A DNA stretch of 64,000 nt from Haliclystus octoradiatus (lineage: Eukaryota > Cnidaria > Staurozoa > Stauromedusae > Haliclystidae). Of the stretch, positions 23,826 to 34,700 are shown piece after piece. The position numbers were made by a program, and so were the translations under genes. The notes below the pieces were generated by a model that was not told where the DNA came from, did no database searches, and was given only the letters and a program-made list of their open reading frames with translations. The stretch is from NCBI GenBank assembly GCA_916610825.1, contig OU744448.1:27240107-27304106 (forward strand). Direction: 5' to 3'. The first letter of the stretch is position 1; each line of letters opens with the position of its first letter.

Positions 23826-24275
23826 GTACATTCTCGGTCGGCTCTCACAGCAACTGCCCGGATGTTACATATTTCATCAATAATGATACAGTAATACAGT
23901 ATTTGCACCACTATAGACGTCAGCCAACCATTGACAACGAGACGCTTATTTGTTTTGCATAATACTGAATAATCCTCCCCAGTGCACATTTCTAACCACG
24001 CGTACCTATCGTTCAATATTGTCGTAAATTATGACGCGTATCGTTCAATATGAGAAATGGTAAAATCATCGAACGTGATTACAATTAAATTGAAGCTTTA
24101 TACAGTTAACAGAAGAAATACATTATGACAAACAATATAGATAAACAATCAACCCAAAAATCTACTCTCTTATTAATTCTCGAGGGAGTCATTCGGTATC
24201 TCGTGAAAAAGCTCTACATTCTTTGCTAAGGATATAGTATTTAGTTGACTGTTGCGGTCATATTAATGCCACAAA
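23826..24275. repeat. Upstream duplication block, copy 3 (partial)
   Basis: Matches 15500-15780 and 6040-6211/6868-6997, from TCTCGGCTCTCACAG-like sequence up to the ATG. Extra sequence of about 110 bp near 23912-24020 splits it. The CAATC solo-LTR site is empty at about 24145. Confidence 0.8.
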
Positions 24276-24482
24276 ATGGCTAAAAAATTAGTTTGCTCAT
24301 TCTTCGCGGCAATGATTTCAAGATTTCTCTTTTGAAATATTTTGTTATAGCTACTTTTGGATTATGTATTATTTATTTGGTGTATGATATTAATAATGTT
24401 TCAACGAGATTAAAGGAGAATATCAGTGTCCCTTACATATTATCATCAAGTAACAATCCCAAACTACTAAAACCACTTACAG
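24276..24482 (+). pseudogene. Frameshifted duplicate first exon
   Basis: Almost identical to 15781-15985 and 6998-7202, but one base is missing a few codons after the ATG at 24276. That ATG therefore reads out of frame with the signal anchor. The anchor frame (24293 on) has no in-frame ATG before the membrane segment. The phase-1 donor ACAG|GTATG is kept, and the downstream 100 bp match copy 2. This is probably a recent loss. Confidence 0.7.
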
Positions 24483-24593
24483 GTATGTTGAAGACGTTGA
24501 TGAGTTGCCAGCTTTGAGCTTATAGGAAATGGCGGCGGCATTTTCCATAGGAACATACCCGGTAGACGGAAAAAGCAAAATTATGCCTCTCTT

Positions 24594-27500
24594 GAGTAAG
24601 AAAAACATTTAAACGAACTATAAAGTCTCGTCATTTTGTTTATCATTACCGAATTTGTATATTACCACAACCCCCACAATTGGTCCGTCGACATTTAACC
24701 AGTCATTATACCTAACTGGATAACTCAATTTTATGATTTCATCGTATTATTCCATTCATTTATCTTACTACCATTTATCAATTACCTCACATCTATTATC
24801 CATAATACACAATTTATCTGGCACTACATTATTTACACATCTCAAAGTATATTCAAAGAGATCACATATTCAAGTTTCAAGGTATATTGATCTCTATTTC
24901 TACATTTAATCAATCTGAATAATCATGTCTCACAGCAATGATTCACCTCCAACTTCAGGCACTCAGAACCCACCGGCACTCCCGGTGGAACTAATGAGAC
25001 ACAGCAACCACTTTTAACTGACCGTTTGAATACATCTTCCATTACTATCAAGCCACCACCATTTTACAAAAATAATCCTCAAGCTTGGTTTAATCAAATA
25101 GAGAGCCAATTTACGATTCGTGGCATCAATTCAAGCGTCACAAAATACCACCATGTTGTTTCTTTCCTTCCTGAAGATATTGCTGCCCTTACTTTGAATT
25201 CTGCCGCTACCGCGGATACGTGCAATTACGAACTTTTGAAAACAACTATCCTTTCATTGTTAGAAAAATCAAAACAAAGCCGCGTAAGCGAAATATCAGA
25301 TACGCAAGACCTTGGCGGGGACACACCAACAATATTTCTGAGACGATTAATTAGCCGTTTGTCTCAATGTGAAATACCTGCCTCAGAAACAATTTTAAAG
25401 TCAAAATTTTTACAATGTCTCCCAATAGAATTTCGCGCCATGCTCAGCGCTTTCCAGGATGAGCCTGCTGTAAAGCTTGCAAAGATCGCTGACCACATGT
25501 TGGCCATTAATTTATCTGGCACCTCTGCAGCTGTACGCAGCACACCACCAATCACATATAATAGTCATCAATACACAAATACACCTAATTATTCTACTAC
25601 ATATCAACCACGTCAAAATTATCAAGCAGCCACAGCCTCCTATCATCCTGCTATTCCCCGTGGAGTACAACCTTTTCACGAAAATCAACAACCCAAAGTT
25701 TGTTGAGCACATTTGTATTACGGGCGTCTTGCTCGCTCATGCCGACATATGTGCCAATTTCCCAGTGATGAACCTGTTCTACCCAGAGCCATCTATTTAC
25801 AAGAGTTGGGACACTTCTGCCATTTTTGTATCTTTTTGCCTGGACCCGAGCACGTTTTTAACAGTGCGCATGTGCAGGAGAATGTTGTGTTTTTTCAGCC
25901 ATATTGTATTGTATTTTATCGCGCGTTTCACTTGAAATGATTGAGAACCTGTTTTCAAAAGAACAAAGATGGCATCCAAAAATCACGTGACTGGCATATG
26001 TCCAATTGGAGACGATAGCGGCAGATGAAAGCGTGTCCCAACTCTTGTAAATAGATGGCTCTGGTTCTACCTTCCCGTGCAAATACTCCATCTCAATCTC
26101 GATCCGCTTCACAAGAACGAAAGGCAAACTAGATCATGTTGCTAATACCGCCGCGATTAGTGACGAAGTATCAACTATTGCGGCACACAAACGATATTTT
26201 ATTGAAGAACGTTGCTCATCATATCGCTATAACTTTTTACTGGATTCCGGTTCTGCTATCTCTATTATACCTCGTAATTATTTATCACCATCTGAATTTC
26301 AACCATGTAATATTAACTTAACTTCTGCTAATGGTATATCTATCAATGTTTAAGGACAATATCGTACCTCTGTCTCGTTCAAGTCATTATATCGTTCATA
26401 TTCATGGACTTTTATTGTTGCTGACGTTACACATCCGATTATTGATTGGGATTATTTATCAACAAATAAACTTATTTTAGATTTTAGTCGTAATTCAATT
26501 ATTGATCTTCTTACTAATTCTACTTTTCCCTTGACAACCGCTACTGTATCATCTGATTCATCTATTATCTCAAATGTTTACATCGCAGAAAGTTTTGCTC
26601 CATCTATTCAAACATTAATTAATGAGCATTCTGACATATTTGTTTCTATTGATGGTAGTGTCTTTTCAGATGTAAACTCAGTGAAACACAGCACTGTTCA
26701 TCGTATTGACACTGGCTCGTCGCAACCAACAAACTGTCGTCGTCGTACTCTATCTGGTAACAAACTTGACGCTGCAAAGCAAGAATTTCAACATCTTCTC
26801 AACGCTGGCTACATTTCACCGTCAAATAGCTCTTGGGCGTCACCTCTTCACCTCGTAGCAAAGACCAAAGATGGTATACCTACAGGTCAGTATCGCCCTT
26901 GTGGTGATTATCGTTCTCTAAATGCACTAACTAAACCTGATTGCTATCATCTACCTCATATCCAACATTTTACACAACCTTTGCATGGGAAATCCTACTT
27001 TTCAAAGATTGATCTCGTCATAAAACCTTCCATCAAATCCCTATGTCAGGTCAAGATAAAGAAAAAACTGCTATCACTACACCTTTCGGACTTTTCCATT
27101 TTAACCGTACGCCTTTTGGACTCCGTAATTCCGCCAAACATTTCAGCGTTTCATTGACTTGTTTTACGACCATTTCCCTTTTCCTTTGCATAAATTGACG
27201 ATATATTAATTGCATCATCATCTATCGACGAACATTATCATCATTTATCACTATTATTTAAACAATTATCTTCTTATGGCCTTCAAATTCACCTTGGTAA
27301 ATGTACATTTTCTACTCACGAACTAGATTTTTTAGGTCACACTATCAATGAACAAGGTATTCGTCCTCGTTCAACTAAAATTGAAGTCATCAAAGATTGG
27401 CCGTTACCTACAACCCACAAAGAACTACATCGTTTTATTGGTTGTATTATTTTCTATAGACGTTTCATTCCACATTTTTCTGAATTAGAGAAACCATTAT

Positions 27501-29510
27501 ATACTGACATGTCTACCACACTACATTTTAACTGGACTGATTATTCTGTTCAATCATTCACTAATATAAAAGACGCTTTATCACAACAGTTACTATCACA
27601 TCATCCCGATCCAAACAATTGTACATTTTCAATAGTTACCGACGCCTCCGATTATACTATAAGCGCTGCTTTACACCACTCTTCACCTTCTGGCCCTATT
27701 CCACTTGGATTCTTCAGTAGAAAACATACCAACACTCGACAATCGTTTTTCTTCGTTTGACAAAGAACTTTTAGCTGCATATCTTGCAACTTTACATTTT
27801 AAATCATTTATTGAGGGTCATGAAGTTACTTTATTTTCAGATCACCGTCCTTTGGCCGACGCTTTCCGTAATCACAAGCCACGCCCATCCAATCGTCAAC
27901 AACGACATCTAAGGCATCATTACTGAATATGTCACACATATGCATTCTATCAAGGGAGCTGACAATGTTGTTGCAGATGCATTATCACGTTTAACTGACC
28001 ATCAAACTCCAACTTCAGCTGAATCTACCGCTACCACTAAGCAATCTTTCATTGAAATCGTATCCTGTTGATATTAATCTCAATCTATTTAACAATCAGA
28101 CAACGAGCCCGAGTTGTCTAATTGTTTTAGTAGAAACCGACCAGTGGTACAAGCAAAACATATCAAAAGATATAAATTCCAACTATTTATTCGCTTTCTG
28201 CATAATTAATTTTTAAATACAACCGTCAATCAATCTATTGAGTATCTAAAAATACATACATGTTTGTAGTTGTAATATAAAAGTTTGTTGTTTATAAACT
28301 TAAGCTGACTATCGGACTAATTTATATCTGCAATAAAGTAGCGAGAAGTTGCAAGAAGATTTGTCAAATGAGATTTAAATTGTATATGCATAGCTTACCA
28401 TTATAATGGAAATTATAATTATATATATTACCACGGAAATTATAATTTACTCTCGTAATTCGTATAAAATTTTGATTCAAAAACATTTGCAAACCCTTGT
28501 TTACTTTTTGAAATTTGCAAGGGAACTTGCCAGCGTTGACTATGAGAAAATAGTCAACGATTGAGAAGCCAATCAGAATGCAGCTCATCGAATAGTACCC
28601 TAGTCGGTTTCGACTAATATGTGATGCTACACGAACATTACCTAGACCATTCATACCATCTAATGTTCGAGATTTAATCATAGACCAATTTTCACACTCT
28701 TGGGCATTTTGGGTTTCGCCGTACCTTCACCATGATCAACGATCGCTATTTCTGGCCTGGCATGCACAAAGACATCAAACATTTTTGTCATCTGTCCATC
28801 GATTGTCAACGTCAGAATGTTTCACGCCATACTCGCTCTCCTCATGGACAATTATTACTTCCAACTGGTCGCTTTCAGACCAATCCACATCGATATCGCC
28901 GCAGTTAGTCCTTCTCAAAGTAATCCTAAGTGCCGTGTCTCTCTGTCCTTCGCCACGCTATCTACTCACAATGATTGACCGTTATACTGGTTGGCTAGAA
29001 GCTGTTCCTATATGTGATATTACAGCATCTACCATCGCTACTGCATTTGTCACTCATTGGATATCTCGTTTTGGTGTTCCTCTTTACGTTGTTACTGGCC
29101 GAGGTAAACTATACGAATCTAGACTTTTTCAACAATATCTTGCTGACGCTGTTGGATTCCATCAAGTAAAAACTACATCTTATCATCCACAATCAAATGG
29201 AAAAATAGAACGCTCTCACCGCACTCTAAAAGCGATGTTACGAGCTGCTAATACTGATTGGCTTAATCACCTTCCACTAGCACTTCTGGCTATGCGTATG
29301 ACACCAAATGACGTCGGTTTATCTCCATTTGCACTTTTAACTGATGAAGAAATCACTATATCAATCAATCGATCGTCACTATAACACTTTACGCTTCGAA
29401 GGCTTTTCATCAGACGACTTTCCCTTCATCACATTACTTATCCCTCCTGATTTTATTGGTAGACGATCGTTTCATTTCTACACTATACTACAGAAGCAAT
29501 TTCGCTCTTG
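24594..29510 (+). mobile_element. Ty3/gypsy LTR retrotransposon, broken
   Basis: The left edge is where similarity to the paralogous intron at 16090 stops (about 24592). Parts in order are gag with a capsid-like region (about 24925-25706), protease with LLDSGSA (about 26225), reverse transcriptase (about 26690-27480), RNase H (about 27530-28070) and an integrase with zinc-binding and core regions (about 28690-29390). The RT-RNase H-integrase order is that of Ty3/gypsy. A 280-bp hAT MITE is inserted at 25784-26063, and about 600 bp of unrelated DNA (about 28085-28690) separates RNase H from integrase. It has many breaks, and no paired LTRs were seen. A primer-binding-like TTGGTCCGTC is at about 24678. 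It is an older fossil than the copia element. The right edge is uncertain. Confidence 0.85.
25784..26063. mobile_element. 280-bp hAT MITE inside the gypsy element
   Basis: Terminal inverted repeats of about 31 bp begin CAGAGCCATCTATTTACAAG, with a perfect 8-bp target duplication GTTCTACC (25776-25783 and 26064-26071). It has no coding capacity, so it is non-autonomous. It inserted after the gypsy element. The 30-bp relic at 13838 has the same ends. Confidence 0.92.
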
Positions 29511-29549
29511 GAAATAGATGCAATATTTACTGGAATCGATTGTATAGTC

Positions 29550-29845
29550 AGTGTCTTTCTGAGCATCTCATTGTTCTCTCTGAGCCCTTCACTGTTCTCC
29601 ATTGGCGGTAGCTCCCTCATCTTTCAAGGACATTAGGTGCCGACAGCTCCTTTGAGCCTCTTACTGCTCTCTTTGAACCCCTCTTTGTTCTCTTTGAGCC
29701 CCTCATTGTTCTTTGAGCCCCTTATTGCTCTTTGAGCCCATAAGGAGCCTCTCATTGTTCTCCTAGCGGCGGGACACTCATCTTGTGCTGGTCACACCTT
29801 TAATCCTCATTGTTCTCCTTGAGCCTCCTATTGTTCTTGGGGTCA
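29550..29845. repeat. Degenerate ~22-bp minisatellite
   Basis: Recurring imperfect units of the form TTTGAGCCCCTCATTGTTCTC, with variants such as CTCTTACTGCTC. Spacing is irregular and is broken by GGCGG-containing linkers. It lies just right of the gypsy integrase and could belong to that element's 3' untranslated region. Confidence 0.65.
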
Positions 29846-29981
29846 AAGTCCAATTCTTTTACGTCACTCTCATTTAATATGCTACTCAAGATATGTCATA
29901 ATTTATATGCAGATATTTGATTCTGTGGTATATAATTGACGTGGTCATATAATAAGATCGCTAACAAGAGTCATATGATGG

Positions 29982-30235
29982 CGGAGCTGATGAAATTTCT
30001 TTGCTCGTGCCGCAAGGCAATGTTTTCAACAGTTGTCTTTTAAAATATCTTAGAGTATAGCTGCTATTGGATTATGTATTATGCCCACCCCCTCCCTATT
30101 ATGTATTTGATGTATGACGTTAATGTTTCAACGAGATTAACGAAGAATGACCATGTCTTTTACAGCATGCAGGGACCTAGACAAGTTTACATAACATTAT
30201 CAAATCAGAATTCAATGCAAAAACTACCTATTCAG
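29982..30235 (+). pseudogene. Degraded duplicate first exon
   Basis: Keeps the words GATGAAATTTCTTTGCTCGT, GGCAATGTTTTCAACA, TTGGATTATGTATTATG, GTTTCAACGAGATTAA and a phase-matched donor CAG|GTATG at 30235/30236. In the homologous frame there is no ATG, an early stop occurs in the anchor, and a C-rich insertion (CCCACCCCCTCCC) splits it. Upstream, 29895-29940 matches 10145-10195. It is a dead copy. Confidence 0.6.
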
Positions 30236-30239
30236 GTAT

Positions 30240-31410
30240 GCTCCTAGTGGCGCACAAATGAAACAAGTGCGATATACGGGCGAAAATGTATAAGAATAGG
30301 TTATGAATCCGAATGCAATTTCAGTGGAAGTTCGAGTAAACATTCTCTGGAGAGCAGAGAGTAGACCTGGACGTAGTTCAGATCCTATCTGGACGCGCCG
30401 GTTATAGAAGCGACGCAAAGGTCCCGTGAAGGTTAAACGGCTGTGGACGCTCGCGTAACGCTCAGACTCTCAGACCATGGTGAGACGTTACGTGTGACTG
30501 CTTCATCATACAGTTAATACCAGGGATGGCACCAGGAGTCCAAAACTTTTTGTGCAAAAATTTAAAAGCTAAATCAACAATCACGATTGGGAGTTGGTTC
30601 CTGGTTCGATTAAAAATTTCCTATAAAATAAATATATACTACGACATATATACAATATGTTGAGATGGGATTTATAGGATAGAATGGGACCTCTGATTTC
30701 TTTCAGATCCGTTTTGGATATAACGGTCAACAATTTTTGGACCTAGTCGTGGATTCGGATCTGTATCGCTCGCTCATGTCGGACCTGGATCCTCAAAATA
30801 AAGAATCGATTCTGTCGAATCGATTCCATACTTTTGATATACGGGGACATTCAAATATTACAGGATGCCAAATTGCAGAAAACAATTTATGGTATGCTTT
30901 TCTGCTTTACCAGATTCCAGAACCAGTTTTGAGAAACAGTTTAACATGACGCAATTTTTTTGTTTTATTATTCACAAAATTTTATTTCTCGCTTTGAAAT
31001 TTTTTCCCCTTATTTTGCTGGGTACCAATATTATCATCCTTCCGAAGTTCTATTTGAGCAACCCCGTCAAAGCGCAATGGAAATTTTCCTTGGGGTTGTA
31101 TTATGCTTTATTATAAGGCCCATATTATCAATTAGTAATGATTACCTTCTCATAAACTAAGCTGTAAGCAGACAAGCAGGTGCCGCACGTATTCGACTTC
31201 CATTATCTATTTTTATGATCTATTGAAAGTTGTGCTGTAAACAGAAACTCTACAAAATATGATCGTTGTAAATGTAAAAATAAATCGTTGACTAATTATT
31301 TTTGAAAGCAGAGTGTTGAATGGTTTTAATATATAATTATGAATATATCATACAATATGATTGTTTGGGTATGATTAGACCATGATTAGATGAAACAAAG
31401 GTAATTTGAA
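30240..31410. other. Unassigned spacer before gene C
   Basis: No gene I can support. Open frames at 30737-30949 and 30865-31160 overlap each other in different frames and show no domain. Words of the form GGATC/CGGATC recur near 30700-30800 without forming a clear repeat. Confidence 0.35.
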
Positions 31411-31417
31411 GAATGTT

Positions 31418-31452
31418 TCGAAGGAGCCAGGTTATTAACCTGGCTCCTTCGA
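31418..31452. repeat. 35-bp perfect palindrome upstream of gene C
   Basis: Two perfect 17-bp arms (left arm TCGAAGGAGCCAGGTTA) around one base. It lies about 340 bp upstream of the gene C start codon. No flanking direct repeat was found. It can form a strong hairpin. It may be an arms-only transposon relic, like 13838 and 60505, or a regulatory hairpin. Confidence 0.8.
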
Positions 31453-31663
31453 GGTTATGACGTCATTCACACCGTCGACAGCTGCACTGTCATCTACTGT
31501 GACATACATGTTGTAGTCTGAACAAACAAACGTCGTGCTATCCAGCTGATTCCTCGTTATTTTGGCCGTGGCCCGGATGATCTGTAGCGATGTTCGTTGT
31601 TTTTACTCTATGGAGACTTTAAATGTTGACATTTAATTACACAATTCATAATTGTGTTGTGTC

Positions 31664-31670
31664 TATATAA
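31664..31670 (+). promoter_or_regulatory. TATA box candidate of gene C
   Basis: TATATAA in the context CTATATAAGAGCG, 119 bp upstream of the ATG at 31789. This would place a transcription start near 31695 and leave a short 5' UTR of about 95 bp. Confidence 0.5.
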
Positions 31671-31788
31671 GAGCGTTTATTTGAGTGTCGTGTTTGTTAT
31701 GCCGCCTTGATTGAAGCCATATGACAAATACGGAAAGGTATTTGGAAAATTGAACAATTTCTGATGTTTCTTTCGACAACGATTGATA

Positions 31789-34700
31789 ATGGAGGAAAGA
31801 AATTCATCGTATATGCCAAATAAATCTAAGCTTTTTGTTTTCCTGTTGATTACTTCGTTCAGTCTATTTTTATGTCTGCTTACTGTGTCTGACTTAGCGA
31901 ATATAAGTTACACTGGTGATTTACCCAGGCCCATGGCTTCCGATTCAAATAAACGTGATCCATCTGCTGCAGGTAAGACATTTATTCATGATTAGAAAAT
32001 AATATCCATGCTGTATCTACAATAAAAGCTGCTGCTGAGTTCTGGCATATTTTCTAACTCTTGCAGAGGGTATAACAAGGCCTTTCACCAGGTTTTCACC
32101 GCAGTTGTTTGTTTCACTTGTCAAATCCTCTTTATGCATGTATTGATCAGCGGCTTTCCCGGGGATTTGAAAAATGGATCTCACCAAACCAATTTAATCC
32201 CCCTGGATGAGGGGCAACATTGATTTTGCAATTCTCCCTCCCCCGGGGCTGGACATGTTTCTTATAAAAACTAAGGAACTTAAACAGGTTGTTTTCCCGG
32301 GGATACAAACAAAATTTGTAAAAGAAGACAAATTTGCGGAAATATTTTTCCTGGAGTTCTCCGTGTTACCATAACAACACAAAAACAGAAATAGGCAGGT
32401 CCACTAAAAATTTTAAAGTTGATTTTGTTCTTGTTTCGAATATATCATACACGCAGAATTTCATAAAACTGATAAAAATTCAGAAATTCCCAAAAAATTT
32501 CAAAAAACCCTTCATTTTTGAGTTTTTTTCCTCAGCGACGTTTGGGTCAAAACACCACATTGAAGGCGTTTTTCACCAAGAAATAATTTCCAGATCGAAA
32601 AAAAATGACGCCATTGATTTTTCACGCCGGGTTCTGCTACATATGTAAAGATAGTCCATGGGGGTTCATTCCCACTTTAAAGTACATACTTAAATTTTAG
32701 TGGACCTGCCTGTGGTATTACCGTGTGGGTTTCCTCAGGGGAACATTTTTTGTCGGACCCTGTGTGTAGTGGAATAGAGGTCTGCATCGGATCTGATTAG
32801 GCATTAGTAATCTGAAAGTAGGCACGGAATCTTAATCCGAATCCGATCTGACCGCTGTTTTTGTTAAAAAAATTTGACAATTTCGGATTTTATATTTTTA
32901 ATCCGATCCGACCATTGAAAATGGTGGAAATTTTCAGGGTGTGAAAAGTACAAAGTGTGTCCATAAATCAGCTGTGAATATGTAGCTGATGATGAAACAA
33001 TAACAGTCGGTTCATAAACAAAATGAAATATTCGTTTATTTAAATTAATATTAAATATGCTTGTTTCCAAATATAAAGCAACCTTTCGTGGATAAACTTA
33101 TCTTTAAAATCAAATGCTCTTTTCGCTAATATAAAAGACGAAACAAAAATGCAGATGCGACAAATATTTCACAGCAACGTCTTTTGCATGTTTAAACTTT
33201 GAATGGTCTATGGGACTCCCCCTAGTTACCATAGCAAAGAAAATCTCGAGTTACGCGCCATTAGTTCTATTTCAGAATCTGTTTTTATGGCAATTAATTG
33301 ATCGAACAGATGTGATGAAACATGAAGCGCGTTGAATGAATCACTTGGATTCTGTAAACTAATGTCAAAGCGAACTGATCAATCGAACTGCTGTATTTAT
33401 ATATTCAAAATCTTTCAAAATCTATGTCATAGTATGTAAACATATCTAAGTTGAATTCGATGCTTTCAAAACAATTCTTGCAGTTGTTGAAAAGGTTTTG
33501 TTTGTGTTTTCATCGTCTACTTGAATGGTAGCAATAGAACAAGAGATTTCGATTAATAATCGATTCGAATCGAATAGTGAATTGTCGAATAATCGATTAC
33601 CGTTTTGACTATCGATTCACATCCCTAATTAAGCAATAAAGATATACAGCAAGGAGTGCGATTGAAGTAGAATAAAGTTTACAAACTACAAACCATACAT
33701 TTATTTAATAAATAAATATTATGACATGATTATCAAACAATATCAAAATCCGACCGATCTGATCCGAACTTTTCGAGGAAAAGAACACTACTGTTCTACA
33801 AAGTTTACAATTTGACAAGGAGTCTGCGAACAGGAGCAGCTACAGATGCAGTAAGTTGGGTAACTATTAGTTTGCCTTCTTAGAATTTTTGTTAGAACCA
33901 TTTGATTGCTTAGAATCAGAAATGCTTATAAATCACTAGCAATGAATTACCTGCGTTACATTGGTGGGTTAGATCGGGGAGATCCATGGGAAAATCCCTC
34001 TCAAACAATAGTATCTATGACCGACTGGCCGTTAAAGATGCAAAGACCTCAATCTAATGAAAAGATACATTTTGTTTCAACTCAAAGAGTAAAAAACGTG
34101 AAAAAGAAAGCGATATAAAACACAGATCACAACACAAGGATTAAAACAATACTACATTCATACTTTTTCATGGAGAATTCAGAGAGTTATTAGGATGCAT
34201 ACCGTACAAATGTTGTGTTAAAGTATCTTTGTCACTTGACAAGACTTCAAACTCTGTTTTATGTAATAACAATCACCGCTGACCTGCAATACCACAGTCA
34301 GCTGGCAGACTTTACAAGTTTACATTACATCATAAATTACATCACGGCTATGATCACAGGAAGGGACAACACGCAATATATCTAAACATGAATCACACAT
34401 AGATATTGAAGACAAAATCAACAATGTGTTCACTTTCAAAAGTAACTCCTACAAAGTGTTTATAGTAGGCCTATAGAAATTCAAGTTTTAAAATATAAAA
34501 AAAACTTTGAATTTGATTCTATTTACAACAATTCCATTCCAACAAAAACGATAATAAATCTTTAGAAAGTAAAGACCTACAATATTGCGAATAAACAGCC
34601 TGTAAGTCTAATGAACATATTTCTGCCTTGATTAGAAACTTCAACCTCCAATCTTCGAACCTTTCTGTTATTGGAAGTTTAAAATTTGAAACTTTGAGAC

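Noticed and set aside
32334-32648. 104-codon plus-strand frame
   Set aside because: It runs through a MITE arm and its AT-rich interior, with no domain.
33550-33640. Possible hAT transposon end (ATTCACATCCCTA-like)
   Set aside because: Only one end is visible and no target duplication or partner arm was found.
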